A stretch of DNA of 40,008 bases from an uncultured Ruminococcus sp. Lineage in GTDB: Bacteria; Bacillota; Clostridia; Oscillospirales; Acutalibacteraceae. Shown here one piece after another: positions 1-8,700 of the stretch (the stretch's first letter is position 1; the number at the start of each line of letters is the position of its first letter). The stretch is taken from positions 1 through 40,008 of the forward strand of contig CACXMR010000024.1 of assembly GCA_902768825.1 (NCBI GenBank), in the 5' to 3' direction. The position numbers and the translations under genes were made by a program. The notes under the pieces were generated by a model. The model worked only from the letters and a program-made list of their open reading frames with translations. It ran no database searches and was not told where the DNA came from.

Positions 1-165
1 GCTTTGTTCGGGTTTGCTTTGTTCGGGTTTGCTTTGTTCGGGTTTGCTTTGTTCGGGTTTGCTTTGTTCGGGTTTGCTTTGTTCGGGTTTGCTTTGTTCA
101 GGTTTACTTTGTTCAGGTTTACTTTCTTCGGGTTTGCTTTGTTCGGGTTTGCTTTCTTCGGGAAG
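1..165 (-). repeat. 15-base tandem repeat encoding KPEQS
   Basis: Eleven consecutive 15-base units lie inside the lipoprotein gene and continue past the window edge. The first six (1-90) are identical on the DNA level; the others differ by one to three bases, giving KPEES or, in the last, LPEES. Such near-identical units usually change copy number by slippage, so the linker length may vary between strains. Confidence 0.93.
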
Positions 166-1062
166 ACTATCCTCAGTCTTGTGGGGCATTTTAAGCTCAG
201 GGTACATCAGCTCTATGATGTACGAAAGCACCTCGGTCATGCTGTTGCCCTGTCTTTTCAGCAGTAGGGGATCAATTTCAAAAACATGGCCGTTTTTGAC
301 AGCCTTGAGATCCTTAAAGGTATTATCTGAGGCTATTACTGATTTGAGACCAACTGCGCAGAAGATGAAATCAGGATTGGAGAGCTTGATTTTCTGTTTA
401 AAATCCGATGCGGAGCCTTCCGTAGCAAAAACATTTACAGCGTTGGTATAGGAGAACAGCTTCCCCTCCATGGTAGTGTTAGCCGCCGCATTCCCTTCCA
501 GATCGTAAAGATAGCACAGGGTGGTCACGATGTCGCTTTTTGGAATAATCCGCTGAAGGTCGCTCATGGTCATGAGTATAGATGCAGCCTTTTTTCCGCC
601 GTTGTCCTTTCCTGTGGATTTTCCGTCAACTACTGAGCAGATATTCTCATAAAGAGTCGAAAGGCTGTCGGAGCTATTTGCGGGCATCATTATCAGGGTC
701 GTAATTCCTCTTTCCCTGAGCTTGTTATATACATCATCTGAGAGGGTCTTATCCGCAAAAACCACATCAGGGTGAAGATCGGTTATTTTATTCAGGGACG
801 GTGAAGCCTTGGGTCCCACCTCCGGAATGCCGGATAATTCGGGCTGATCGCATTCATCCGAACGTGCGCTTATCCTGTCAGAATATCCGCAGGCTATCAT
901 GATATCCGCAACGGAATCACTCAGGCATACTATGGTTTCCGGCCGCTGTGTGATGGTAATATTTGCAAGGGTCACAGGATAAGCCTGCTCATCAACCGTC
1001 GAGCAGGCACACAGTGTAATTATCATCACAGCCGCAGCGATCACGGCAATTATTCTTTTCAT
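1..1062 (-). CDS. BtuF/FepB-like ABC transporter substrate-binding lipoprotein (3' end outside window)
   Basis: The reading frame is open from an ATG at 1062 to the left edge (354 codons), so the C-terminus is missing. The start has a good AAAGGAGAT ribosome-binding site. Residues 1-20 form a lipoprotein signal ending in a TLCAC lipobox (Cys20), so the mature protein should be lipid-anchored outside the membrane. The body resembles the periplasmic-binding fold of vitamin B12 / ferric siderophore receptors (PF01497): an early segment around ETIVCLSDSVADI, then KITDLHPDVVFAD, and later LSNPDFIFCAVG. From about residue 300 the protein becomes a low-complexity tail of KPEQS/KPEES units, probably a spacer that lifts the domain off the membrane or spans the wall. 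It lies 22 bases downstream of the DUF815 ATPase gene on the same strand, probably in one transcript. No permease or ATPase is visible here. The ligand is unknown; a cobamide or iron chelate is an inference from the family. Confidence 0.8.
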   Translation of the reverse strand, partial: MKRIIAVIAAAVMIITLCACSTVDEQAYPVTLANITITQRPETIVCLSDSVADIMIACGYSDRISARSDECDQPELSGIPEVGPKASPSLNKITDLHPDVVFADKTLSDDVYNKLRERGITTLIMMPANSSDSLSTLYENICSVVDGKSTGKDNGGKKAASILMTMSDLQRIIPKSDIVTTLCYLYDLEGNAAANTTMEGKLFSYTNAVNVFATEGSASDFKQKIKLSNPDFIFCAVGLKSVIASDNTFKDLKAVKNGHVFEIDPLLLKRQGNSMTEVLSYIIELMYPELKMPHKTEDSLPEESKPEQSKPEESKPEQSKPEQSKPEQSKPEQSKPEQSKPEQSKPEQSKPEQS

Positions 1063-1084
1063 GGGGGGCTATCTCCTTTATTAC

Positions 1085-2326
1085 TTAAAGACTGAAGGAT
1101 GTCTCAAGTGCTGAAATAAATTGTCTTGCGCATCTTGGAGAGCGTCCGCCTCTTTCGATAGCGAACCTCTCGGCTTTTTCCGTCAGCTCATCAATGCCTA
1201 CCATGAGCTTTTTTTCCTTGGCAAGTGCGAAAACGATCTCAAGATACTGCTCCTTGGAGGGCTTTGTAAAGCTTACGGCCAGACCAAACCTGTCCGACAG
1301 GGAAAGTGACTCCTGAATCGTGTCGTTGATGTGTATATCGTCTCCCGTCCTGTCGGCAAAGCTTTCCTTTACTATATGACGGCGGTTTGAGGTAGCATAT
1401 ATCAGGGTGTTTTCCGGACGGACAGCAAGACCGCCCTCCAGCACAGCCTTTAACTGGGCATAGGTCTTGTCCTCACTGGAGAATGAGAGATCGTCAATAA
1501 ATATGATGAATTTAAGCGGCACCTCAGCAAGCTTTTCTGCTAACAGCGGAAAATCACAAAGCCTGTCCTTGGGCATCTCTACCATGCGCAGACCTCTTGG
1601 ATAATACTCATTGAGTATTGCCTTGACGGTTGAGGACTTGCCCGTACCTCTGTCACCATAAAGCAGACAGTTGTTGCTCTGTACCCCGTCAAGGAAGGCT
1701 GTCGTATTGTCTACAACCAGCTTTCTCTGGACATCATAGCTTTTGAGAGAGCTTATGCAGATGGGGTCGGGATAGGGAACAGGCTCTATGGATTTGTTCC
1801 TCCAGATAAATGCGCGATACTTTGCAAAGAGTCCGCAGCCGTTTTTGCGGTAGAAGTCAGCTAAATTATCTATTATCTCGTCCTCATGGAGAAATTCTCT
1901 GATGGGCTTGCCGCTGCTCCATCTGGGAAGATTATTTGCAACGCTGCCTAACTCATCACGGTAAAGGTAGTCATTGAGTATCCTTTCAGGAGAAAGCATA
2001 CTAATGCGCTGTATTGCGGAGAGATCACGGCGTATTGCGTTTATTGTTCTTGAGGACAGCTCCATTTCCTTTCCTGCGGCGGCGGCTCTTGAAAAGATAT
2101 TTTCATCATAGAGGGCGGTCTGTGTAAGGTATCCAGAAAAATTATCGATGCAGTTTTTATCACACAGCAGTGAAACAAATTTACCCCAGGCGTCGGCAAA
2201 CTCAAAAACAGGCTTGTTTACACAGCTGAGAAGCTCATAATAAGCCTTTGCTACCGGGTCTGAGGTCATACCTCTGTATATGGAAAGAGAGGACATAAGT
2301 AATGCGGCTTCCTTTGAAGCATTCAT
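1085..2326 (-). CDS. DUF815-family AAA ATPase
   Basis: An ATP-binding protein of about 413 residues that matches the DUF815 family (PF05673) in length and layout: a long helical N-terminal half, then a P-loop ATPase. Counted from the GTG at 2341, Walker A (GDRGTGKSS) is at about 229-237 and Walker B (FIIFIDDLSF) at about 278-287; further on are a TSNRR sensor-like segment and an SDRFG arginine. The frame could start at GTG 2341, but the ATG at 2326 has GGAG nine bases upstream and is preferred. The family's substrate is not established; members are thought to be MoxR/DnaA-like remodelling ATPases. Here it precedes a substrate-binding lipoprotein by 22 bases. A consensus-like promoter lies about 190 bases upstream and the leader between has two hairpins. 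Confidence 0.85.
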   Translation of the reverse strand: MNASKEAALLMSSLSIYRGMTSDPVAKAYYELLSCVNKPVFEFADAWGKFVSLLCDKNCIDNFSGYLTQTALYDENIFSRAAAAGKEMELSSRTINAIRRDLSAIQRISMLSPERILNDYLYRDELGSVANNLPRWSSGKPIREFLHEDEIIDNLADFYRKNGCGLFAKYRAFIWRNKSIEPVPYPDPICISSLKSYDVQRKLVVDNTTAFLDGVQSNNCLLYGDRGTGKSSTVKAILNEYYPRGLRMVEMPKDRLCDFPLLAEKLAEVPLKFIIFIDDLSFSSEDKTYAQLKAVLEGGLAVRPENTLIYATSNRRHIVKESFADRTGDDIHINDTIQESLSLSDRFGLAVSFTKPSKEQYLEIVFALAKEKKLMVGIDELTEKAERFAIERGGRSPRCARQFISALETSFSL

Positions 2327-2394
2327 AGACTTCATCTCCACTTGAAATATTTTTACTCAGTGTAATACTATTATCAGATAAAAAGTAGAAAAAT

Positions 2395-2490
2395 AATAAA
2401 GTTTCGCTCAAGCCTTTGATCATGGGTTCGGGGGCAGAATGCCCCTGATTTTTAAGACTTTTACCTGGCCTTGACAAATGGCAGGTAAAT
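2395..2490 (-). promoter_or_regulatory. Structured 5' leader of the DUF815 gene
   Basis: Between the promoter and the ATPase start, the minus strand carries two hairpins. One pairs 2461-2469 with 2480-2488 (TTACCTG...CAGGTAA with one bulge). The other pairs 2431-2436 with 2440-2445 (GGGGCA/TGCCCC, three-base loop). Between them is an A/T stretch. On the plus strand the second hairpin is followed by TGATTTTT, so it could also end transcription coming from the left. No known riboswitch was recognised. Confidence 0.4.
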
Positions 2491-2516
2491 ATAATAAATA
2501 GCACTTACACGATAAT

Positions 2517-2545
2517 ATTTTACAATGAAACGCCACTATAGTCAA
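2517..2545 (-). promoter_or_regulatory. Promoter of the DUF815-lipoprotein operon
   Basis: Minus-strand TTGACT (2545-2540), 17-base spacer, TAAAAT (2522-2517). It is the best sigma-A-like match in the 336-base gap between the two divergent genes. The plus-strand gene at 2663 has a TATAAT at 2609-2614 without a good -35. Confidence 0.6.
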
Positions 2546-2662
2546 TTTTATTTTTCAAAATTTCAGTTATCTTTCATCAGGGTATGGCGTAAACCATAGG
2601 TTTGGTGTTATAATAAATATTATAAGTAATAATATCCTTATCGTGACAACGGAGATAAAGCC

Positions 2663-3139
2663 ATGAAAAAGATATTTGATAAACCAAAAATCCGAGTATC
2701 CCGCACGGCTGTAATAATCTGGAGAATTGATCTTACTATCCTGATGATCCCTGTTGCCCTGGTCATCGTGCTGATAGACGCTTTTTTTCCGGTGATCGCA
2801 GGAGTGCTTGGAGTCGCTGCCGTGATCGTCTATGCAGTGACTATGATCTTTTATATTCCCATGTACTGCAGGAGTCTGAGCTATACTTTTGAAAAGAATA
2901 ATATAGTTGTCCGCAAGGGAGTGTTTTATAAGCGGAGTGCTGTCGTGCCTATTTCCTCCATACAGTATTGCGTTATAATACAGGGACTTTTGCAGAAGCG
3001 CTTCAAAAGATGTACTGTTGCTCTTATGCTGGCAGGCTCATTTATTCTCGTCCGTCAGATAAGTCTTTCGGAGGGAGATGAGCTGGTCGCTTTCCTGAAT
3101 GAGGAAGATCCGGGAGGAGGTGAGGAGGATGGACAATGA
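2663..3139 (+). CDS. ydbS: YdbS-like bacterial PH domain membrane protein
   Basis: 158 residues with two adjacent membrane segments (about residues 22-70) followed by a bPH_2 domain (PF03703), recognisable from the SYTFEKNNIVVRKGVFY segment and the RSAVVPISSIQYC segment. Length and partner match Bacillus subtilis YdbS (about 159 residues), which is encoded directly before YdbT. In Bacillus that pair belongs to the sigma-W cell-envelope stress regulon and contributes to resistance against certain bacteriocins; that role here is inferred from family and gene order only. The ATG has GGAGAT upstream. The stop overlaps the start of the next gene by 11 bases, which indicates translational coupling. 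Confidence 0.8.
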   Translation: MKKIFDKPKIRVSRTAVIIWRIDLTILMIPVALVIVLIDAFFPVIAGVLGVAAVIVYAVTMIFYIPMYCRSLSYTFEKNNIVVRKGVFYKRSAVVPISSIQYCVIIQGLLQKRFKRCTVALMLAGSFILVRQISLSEGDELVAFLNEEDPGGGEEDGQ

Positions 3140-4580
3140 GGACCGTTTCAGACGTACTCATCCCTATTCTCTTCTCAGGCACTTCAGGATATACGCCGTC
3201 CTCCTGATCCTGACCATACTTCAGCAGGTGTTTATCCGTCCTCAGGATATCCCTGCCCTGATAGGCTCCCTTGGTATCAATGCCCTGTATGTGCTTACGG
3301 TGCTTTTTTATTTCATTTCAGACTATACCAACAGGCTGTGCAGGATAGGCGAAAACAGCTTTGACGTCAGGAGCGGCATATTTCTCAAAAGGAGATATTC
3401 TATCCCCAATAACAAGATCAGCAGCATAATGTTTTATAGCAACATAATATCCTATCTTTTCAATGCCGAGAGCATTTCTGTTGACACTCCGGGGGGCTTC
3501 AGGAAAAAGTATGACTTTTCCGCATACTTCACCCGAAAAAAAGCCAACGAGCTGCGCAGCCGGATAGAAGGCGATATGGAGCCGTCCTTTGTTTTCAAAT
3601 CAAGGATCATCAGCATTATCCTCATGTCCGCATTCTGGGCAAACCCTGTTACCGGGATCATCTTCATAGTTCCTGTGACGACAAATATCAGCAGGATAGT
3701 GGGGTCAGATACGGCCGAGAGGTTAATCAGAGGCTCGATAGACAGCCAGTGGAGGATCATTGCCACATGGATTTCACCTGCGGCGGCATTGTTAGCTGCT
3801 GTCATACTTCTTTGCTGGGCGATATCCATGCTCAATGTTTTTTTGAGATATGTGCGCTTTAAGAGCCTTCGTCTCGGAGATTATGTGGTTACCTCAAAGG
3901 GACTTATAGCAAGGACTGAGATCTATACAACGGTGAGCAGCATATCCTCAGTCAGCATCGATCAGAGTCTTTTTATGAAGATACTCAAGCTCAAGAGCTG
4001 TACCGTTACCCTAAAAAGTGCAGGAAAGCGCAAGGGGGACAGGAGCCTTCTGTTTTCTGCTGACTCATACGACAAGGTGCAGAACGGTATGACGGAGATC
4101 ACAGGCATACCAAACAGAGAGGATTCAGTCCTGAGAAGAGCTCCCAGGAGTGTGTTTGCATATATCTATCTTCCGCTGATTCTTATTTTTGTGATCGTTG
4201 CTCTGATAATTCTGTCCTATTTTGTAAGATTCCTGACCAGCTCCATAAGGCTGCTGCTTTATATTTTTATGATCATTGTGATATGGTGGCTGATGCTCAG
4301 GATATTTGCATATTTTCATTCAAGGATATCGCTGAATGATAAATGTCTTATAGTTTGTTCTTTTCACAGGATGACACTCAAAAAGCAGTATATCCCATTT
4401 GAGATGATACAGTATGCGGAGATCACCCGCACGCCCTTCCAAAAAAGGAGCGGCAAGTGCTCTATGAACGTGAGCATCTATTCCGAAAAAAGAAAATCAG
4501 TAAGAATAAAGCAGCTCCCCATGGACGCTGCCAGAGAGCTGCTTATGAGAGAAAATATCAAAATGATCGAGAGCAGGTGA
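3129..4580 (+). CDS. ydbT: YdbT-like membrane protein with repeated PH domains
   Basis: About 483 residues, close to the 493 of B. subtilis YdbT. Pairs of membrane segments (near residues 20-70, 160-190, 210-240, 345-395) alternate with three bPH_2-type domains; the typical entry segments are SFDVRSGIFLKRRYSIP, GDYVVTSKGLIARTE and the C-terminal SLNDKCLIVCS region. The ATG at 3129 sits behind a strong AGGAGG and overlaps the preceding stop, so it is chosen over an in-frame upstream ATG at 3099. YdbS and YdbT are probably partners in one membrane complex. Nine bases after its stop the convergent nucleosidase gene ends, with no clear terminator between. Confidence 0.8.
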   Translation: MDNEDRFRRTHPYSLLRHFRIYAVLLILTILQQVFIRPQDIPALIGSLGINALYVLTVLFYFISDYTNRLCRIGENSFDVRSGIFLKRRYSIPNNKISSIMFYSNIISYLFNAESISVDTPGGFRKKYDFSAYFTRKKANELRSRIEGDMEPSFVFKSRIISIILMSAFWANPVTGIIFIVPVTTNISRIVGSDTAERLIRGSIDSQWRIIATWISPAAALLAAVILLCWAISMLNVFLRYVRFKSLRLGDYVVTSKGLIARTEIYTTVSSISSVSIDQSLFMKILKLKSCTVTLKSAGKRKGDRSLLFSADSYDKVQNGMTEITGIPNREDSVLRRAPRSVFAYIYLPLILIFVIVALIILSYFVRFLTSSIRLLLYIFMIIVIWWLMLRIFAYFHSRISLNDKCLIVCSFHRMTLKKQYIPFEMIQYAEITRTPFQKRSGKCSMNVSIYSEKRKSVRIKQLPMDAARELLMRENIKMIESR

Positions 4581-4589
4581 CTGATTACC

Positions 4590-5297
4590 TTATCCCTCGC
4601 CGTGAGAGCGAAGGTATTCGTTTATTATGCTTATAGAAACCTCAGCGGCCTGCCTGCTGAAGGTCGAATATTCAACGCCGTCATCCTCGCTGCTCATACT
4701 GTCTGAAATAGATCTGAGGACTGCAAAGGGGATCCCGTTTATGTGGCAGACCTGTCCGATGCTGCCTCCCTCCATTTCGCAGGCAAGGGCGCCAAAGCGT
4801 TCGTTAAGTGAGAGTCTTCTCTCGTTTCCGCCGATAAACTGATCTCCCGTGGCTATCGTGCCGGTAATATGATCGGTCTTGCCGGATGAATCACAAGCCT
4901 TTTCAAGGGCTGACACCATATCCCCGTCGCAGGGTATGCTGACAATGCTTTCACCCGGCAGGAACAGCTCTCCCGGCTTGTCTCCGATTATGGTGGTGTC
5001 CATGTCGTGCTGAACCACATAGTCGGCAATGACCACCCATCCGACATTTGTGTGAAGGCTGGTGCTGCCTGCTATGCCCGTATTTATGATCCTGTCGGGT
5101 TTGAAGTGCAGTATCATTGTCTGTGCTGTCATGGCGGCATTGACCTTGCCTATTCCGCATTTTGCAACAACACAGCGGATATTTCCTATAGTTCCGGTGG
5201 TATATTCCGTTTTGCTGATGACCTCAGTGGTTTTATCCGTCATCTCACTTATTATCCCGTTAACCTCAAAATCCATCGCTCCGATTATTCCTATCAT
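4590..5297 (-). CDS. mtnN: 5'-methylthioadenosine/S-adenosylhomocysteine nucleosidase
   Basis: 235 residues, the usual length of MTA/SAH nucleosidase, which splits adenine from methylthioadenosine and S-adenosylhomocysteine in methionine salvage and autoinducer-2 metabolism. The N-terminal IGIIGAMDFEV carries the catalytic-type Glu11; INTGIAGS (71-78) is the ribose/phosphate-site loop; ACEMEGGSIGQVC contains the substrate-binding Glu176; RSISDS carries the catalytic Asp199. The whole fold is uninterrupted. ATG at 5297 has AAGGAG upstream, and a promoter with an extended -10 precedes it. It is monocistronic and convergent with ydbT. Confidence 0.95.
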   Translation of the reverse strand: MIGIIGAMDFEVNGIISEMTDKTTEVISKTEYTTGTIGNIRCVVAKCGIGKVNAAMTAQTMILHFKPDRIINTGIAGSTSLHTNVGWVVIADYVVQHDMDTTIIGDKPGELFLPGESIVSIPCDGDMVSALEKACDSSGKTDHITGTIATGDQFIGGNERRLSLNERFGALACEMEGGSIGQVCHINGIPFAVLRSISDSMSSEDDGVEYSTFSRQAAEVSISIINEYLRSHGEG

Positions 5298-5327
5298 TTC
5301 AATTCTCCTTACATCTGATGATAACTG

Positions 5328-5356
5328 ATTATATCATAGGTGTCTCCTAATACAAA
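5328..5356 (-). promoter_or_regulatory. Promoter of the nucleosidase gene
   Basis: Minus strand: TTTGTA (5356-5351), 17 bases, TATAAT (5333-5328), preceded by TG to give the extended -10 form TGATATAAT. Confidence 0.6.
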
Positions 5357-5539
5357 GAAAAGAAACTAACAAATTATTGATGGTTTATTTGTAGGATATA
5401 ACTAACAAAATAATGAAACAAGGCAATACTCACAATCCGATATTGCTATATTTGTGTACTATATCCTTAAAAAATGCGGGTTTTAATATTTCTCTGACCC
5501 TTTTGGATGATTATATGAGGGTTAGGGGAATTTTTTTAT

Positions 5540-5568
5540 TTGCAAAAACACTGTGAAAGTGTTAATAT
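5540..5568 (+). promoter_or_regulatory. Amylase promoter with an operator-like palindrome in its spacer
   Basis: TTGCAA (5540-5545), 17-base spacer, TAATAT (5563-5568). The spacer is almost entirely a perfect inverted repeat, AACACT-GTGAA-AGTGTT (5547-5563). A repressor or activator bound there would sit between the two promoter boxes. It does not resemble the usual catabolite-response element, so the regulator is unknown. Confidence 0.55.
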
Positions 5569-5580
5569 GAAGATGTATAG

Positions 5581-5684
5581 CGGCTTTTGAAAATAACCCT
5601 CAGCAGACTTTCAATATAAAAGCTCAAGTCTGTTGAAAGCTGAAACAAAACGATTAACAGAGGATTTTTTCAGGACAAAAGCCG
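5581..5684 (+). promoter_or_regulatory. Structured leader of the amylase mRNA
   Basis: CGGCTTTTG (5581-5589) is perfectly complementary to CAAAAGCCG (5676-5684), closing a domain of about 100 bases that ends 33 bases before the start codon. Inside are two mutually exclusive hairpins: CAGACTT (5604-5610) with AAGTCTG (5626-5632), or CTTTCAA (5608-5614) with TTGAAAG (5633-5639); they share 5608-5610. This may be an RNA switch or simply a stabilising leader. No known riboswitch class was recognised. Confidence 0.4.
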
Positions 5685-5717
5685 TATTAAAAATCTTTTT
5701 TGGGAGAGTGATATGAA

Positions 5718-8700
5718 GTGAAAAAACAAGCAAATCCCGTAAAGCGTGGGACAGGTAAAAGAATGCTTTCAATTGCCCTGACTGCTGCTCTTGCAGTCAC
5801 TGCTTTTGCAGGCATGGGAGCAATCTCTGCACCTGCAAGTGCTGCATCGCCTGATTATGGTCTGGTAGAGAATATTCAGGATGGCGTGATACTTCACTGC
5901 TATGACTGGAAGTATAAGGACATCACCGCTTCTCTTGAGGACATAGCAAAGGCTGGCTTCTCTGCTGTCCAGACTTCACCTGTACAGCCCTCTGTCAGCA
6001 CAGGCCCCTGGTATTGGCTCTATCAGCCCCTCAGCTTCTCTGTAGCTGAAAACGGTGATCTGGGTACCGCTGATGAGCTCAAAGAGCTTTGCGAAGCTGC
6101 TGACCGCTACGGCATCAAGGTAATAGTTGACGTGGTAGCTAACCACCTTGCAGACAACCATGAAAACATTCAGGAGGACCTGAAGGACGACAAATTCTGG
6201 CATGACCTTGGACCCATCACAAGCTATGCCGACCGTCACATGATTACTGACGGCGACCTTGGCATGAAGGATCTTGCTACTGAGGATGAATATGTCCAGA
6301 AGGTAGTCGCAGATTATGTCAATGAACTGAAGGAAATAGGTGTTGACGGTATCCGTTGGGATGCTGCAAAGCACATTTCCCTTCCCAGTGAGGGCAGCAA
6401 ATTCTGGCAGGAGGTAACCGCTTCCGGTCTTTATAATTACGGCGAGGTACTTGACAGCCCTGTAAACGGAGATGGCAGCAATGATCTTATGAAGGAATAT
6501 ACAGATTATATTTCTGTTACCGACAACGGCTATTCAGATAATGTAACACGTTCCTTCAAGACCGGCAAGGCTCCTAAGAATGACGGCACCTGGGCTAAGA
6601 AGGGCATTTCAACCGATAAGCTGGTTTATTGGGGCGAGAGCCACGATACATATTCAAACGGCGAAAACCAGGGCAGCAACGGCTATTCACAGAATGTCGT
6701 TGACAGAGGCTATGCAGTTGTAGCAGCAAGAGAGGGCGCATCTGCTCTCTATCTCTCACGTCCCTATGCAACCGCTAAGGACAGCATCAGGATCGGTGTA
6801 AAGGGCTCAATGCACTTCACCAGCCCTGAGGTTTCAGCTGTAAACCATTTCCACAATGCGATGGTAGGCCTTGAGGACGCTTATGCAGTATGTGACAACA
6901 ATGCAGTCGTAACCCGTAAGGATGGCGGCGCAGTGATCGTATGCGGCAGCGACAGCGGTGAGGTCACAGTTGACAACGTAAACAGCTTTGTTCCCGAGGG
7001 CGTTTACAGTGACGAGGTAACAGGCAATGAGTTTGTTGTTACAGCTGGTACCATCACAGGTACAGTAGGCGAGAGCGGTATTGCAGTTATCTACAATTCC
7101 GATTTTGTCAGCAAGGTTTATGCAGACAAGGACAGCGATACAGAGTTTAACGGCACAATGAACGTCACTCTCAAGTCTGTCAAGTCTTACGATGCGAAAT
7201 ATAGCGTAACTGTTGAGGGAGACAACAGGATGTATGCTTCCGGCAGCTTTGAGGACGGAGATGTTGTTACCATCGGCGAGGATATCCCCGGCGATTCAAA
7301 GGTAATCCTCAGCCTTTCAGCAACCCCTAACGCTGACCCTGAGGGCGAGGTATCCATGGTATACACCTACTACAAGCTCCCCGAAAGAACCGTTCCCACT
7401 CTCAATGCAGGCGGCGTTGTTCTTGACAACACAAAGTCAGCATGGACCACCGTAAACGTATATGTTTATGACGAGAGCGGAGCTACCACTATCACAAACA
7501 GCACCTGGCCGGGCGTAAAGATGACAGACTGCGGCGATGATTACTTCAGCTATGAGCTGCCGGATCAGTTTGCAGAGTGCGATCACATCATGGTCATCTT
7601 CAATAACGGCGCAGGCGACCAGATCCCTGGCGCAATGCAGGATGGTCTTACAATGAAGTATACAGACAAAAAGCTCTACAACGGCACAAAGTGGGTTGAC
7701 CTTGAGGGCACACCTGAGGAACCCGAAGAGCCTGAGGAGCCTGAAGAGCCCGAGGAGCCTGAGGATAAGGATCCTAACGATAAGTACAATCTCAGTGTTA
7801 TCGGCAGCTTCAACGACTGGAGCGCAGACGTAGAGATGAAGTACATGAAAGAGGATTACATAGGTACGCCCGGAATCTATTGTGCTACTATCGACGGTCT
7901 TGCACCCGGCACTTATGAGTTTAAGGTACGTGCTGACAAGTCATGGGATCGCAGCTGGGGCGAGTATGAGGAAGAGTATGACCGCACCCAGAACAGCCAG
8001 ACTAACTGTACTGCTACTGTAGGTAATGAAGGCGACAGGCTCGTAGTCATGATAGATACTCTCCATGTGTGCCAGCCTGCACTTGATAATCCCGATTCAG
8101 CTATACATGATCCTGATTTCGATTCCGAAGAAATTTTTGAGTATTGGCCTATAATTTCTTACGCATTCACACCCGTTGAGGGTCACACCTTTGGCGTTGT
8201 TGGTTCCTTCAACAACTGGAGCAATGATGTGGAGCTGACAGATCCCTATGGTATCGGTTACTTTATAGGTACAGTTGAGGGTCTTACCCCGGGTGAGACC
8301 TATGAGTTCAAGGTACGTGCAGACGGAGCCTGGGACCTCAGCTGGGGCAGATACGAGAAGGAATATGACCGCACCCAGAACAGCCAGATCAACTGTTCTG
8401 TAACTGTTGATTCTGACGCCAAGTCAGCAAAGCTCATGGTCGGTCTTTGCACCTTCTATGTTGACCCTGATGTACTTCTCAATCCTGATTCAGCTCTGTG
8501 GGAAAGCGAAATCACCAGCACCCTCGAGATGATGGACTACTGGATGGTAGCTACCAACCTTGTTATGGACATGGAATCTGAGGAGCCTTCCGAGGAACCC
8601 TCTGAAGAGCCTTCTGAAGAGCCTTCTGAGGAGCCTTCCGAAGAGCCTTCCGAAGAGCCTTCTGAGGAGCCTTCCGAGGAGCCTTCCGAGAAACCCTCTG

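Noticed and set aside
1-165. CRISPR-like repetition
   Set aside because: Units are directly adjacent with no spacers and code in frame for KPEQS.
4-451. Plus-strand open frames with FGFAL or LLCSG repeats
   Set aside because: They are antisense readings of the KPEQS repeat in the lipoprotein gene.
5581-5684. Known riboswitch in the amylase leader
   Set aside because: The conserved cores of cyclic-di-GMP, cobalamin and other common classes were not recognised; reported only as a structured leader.
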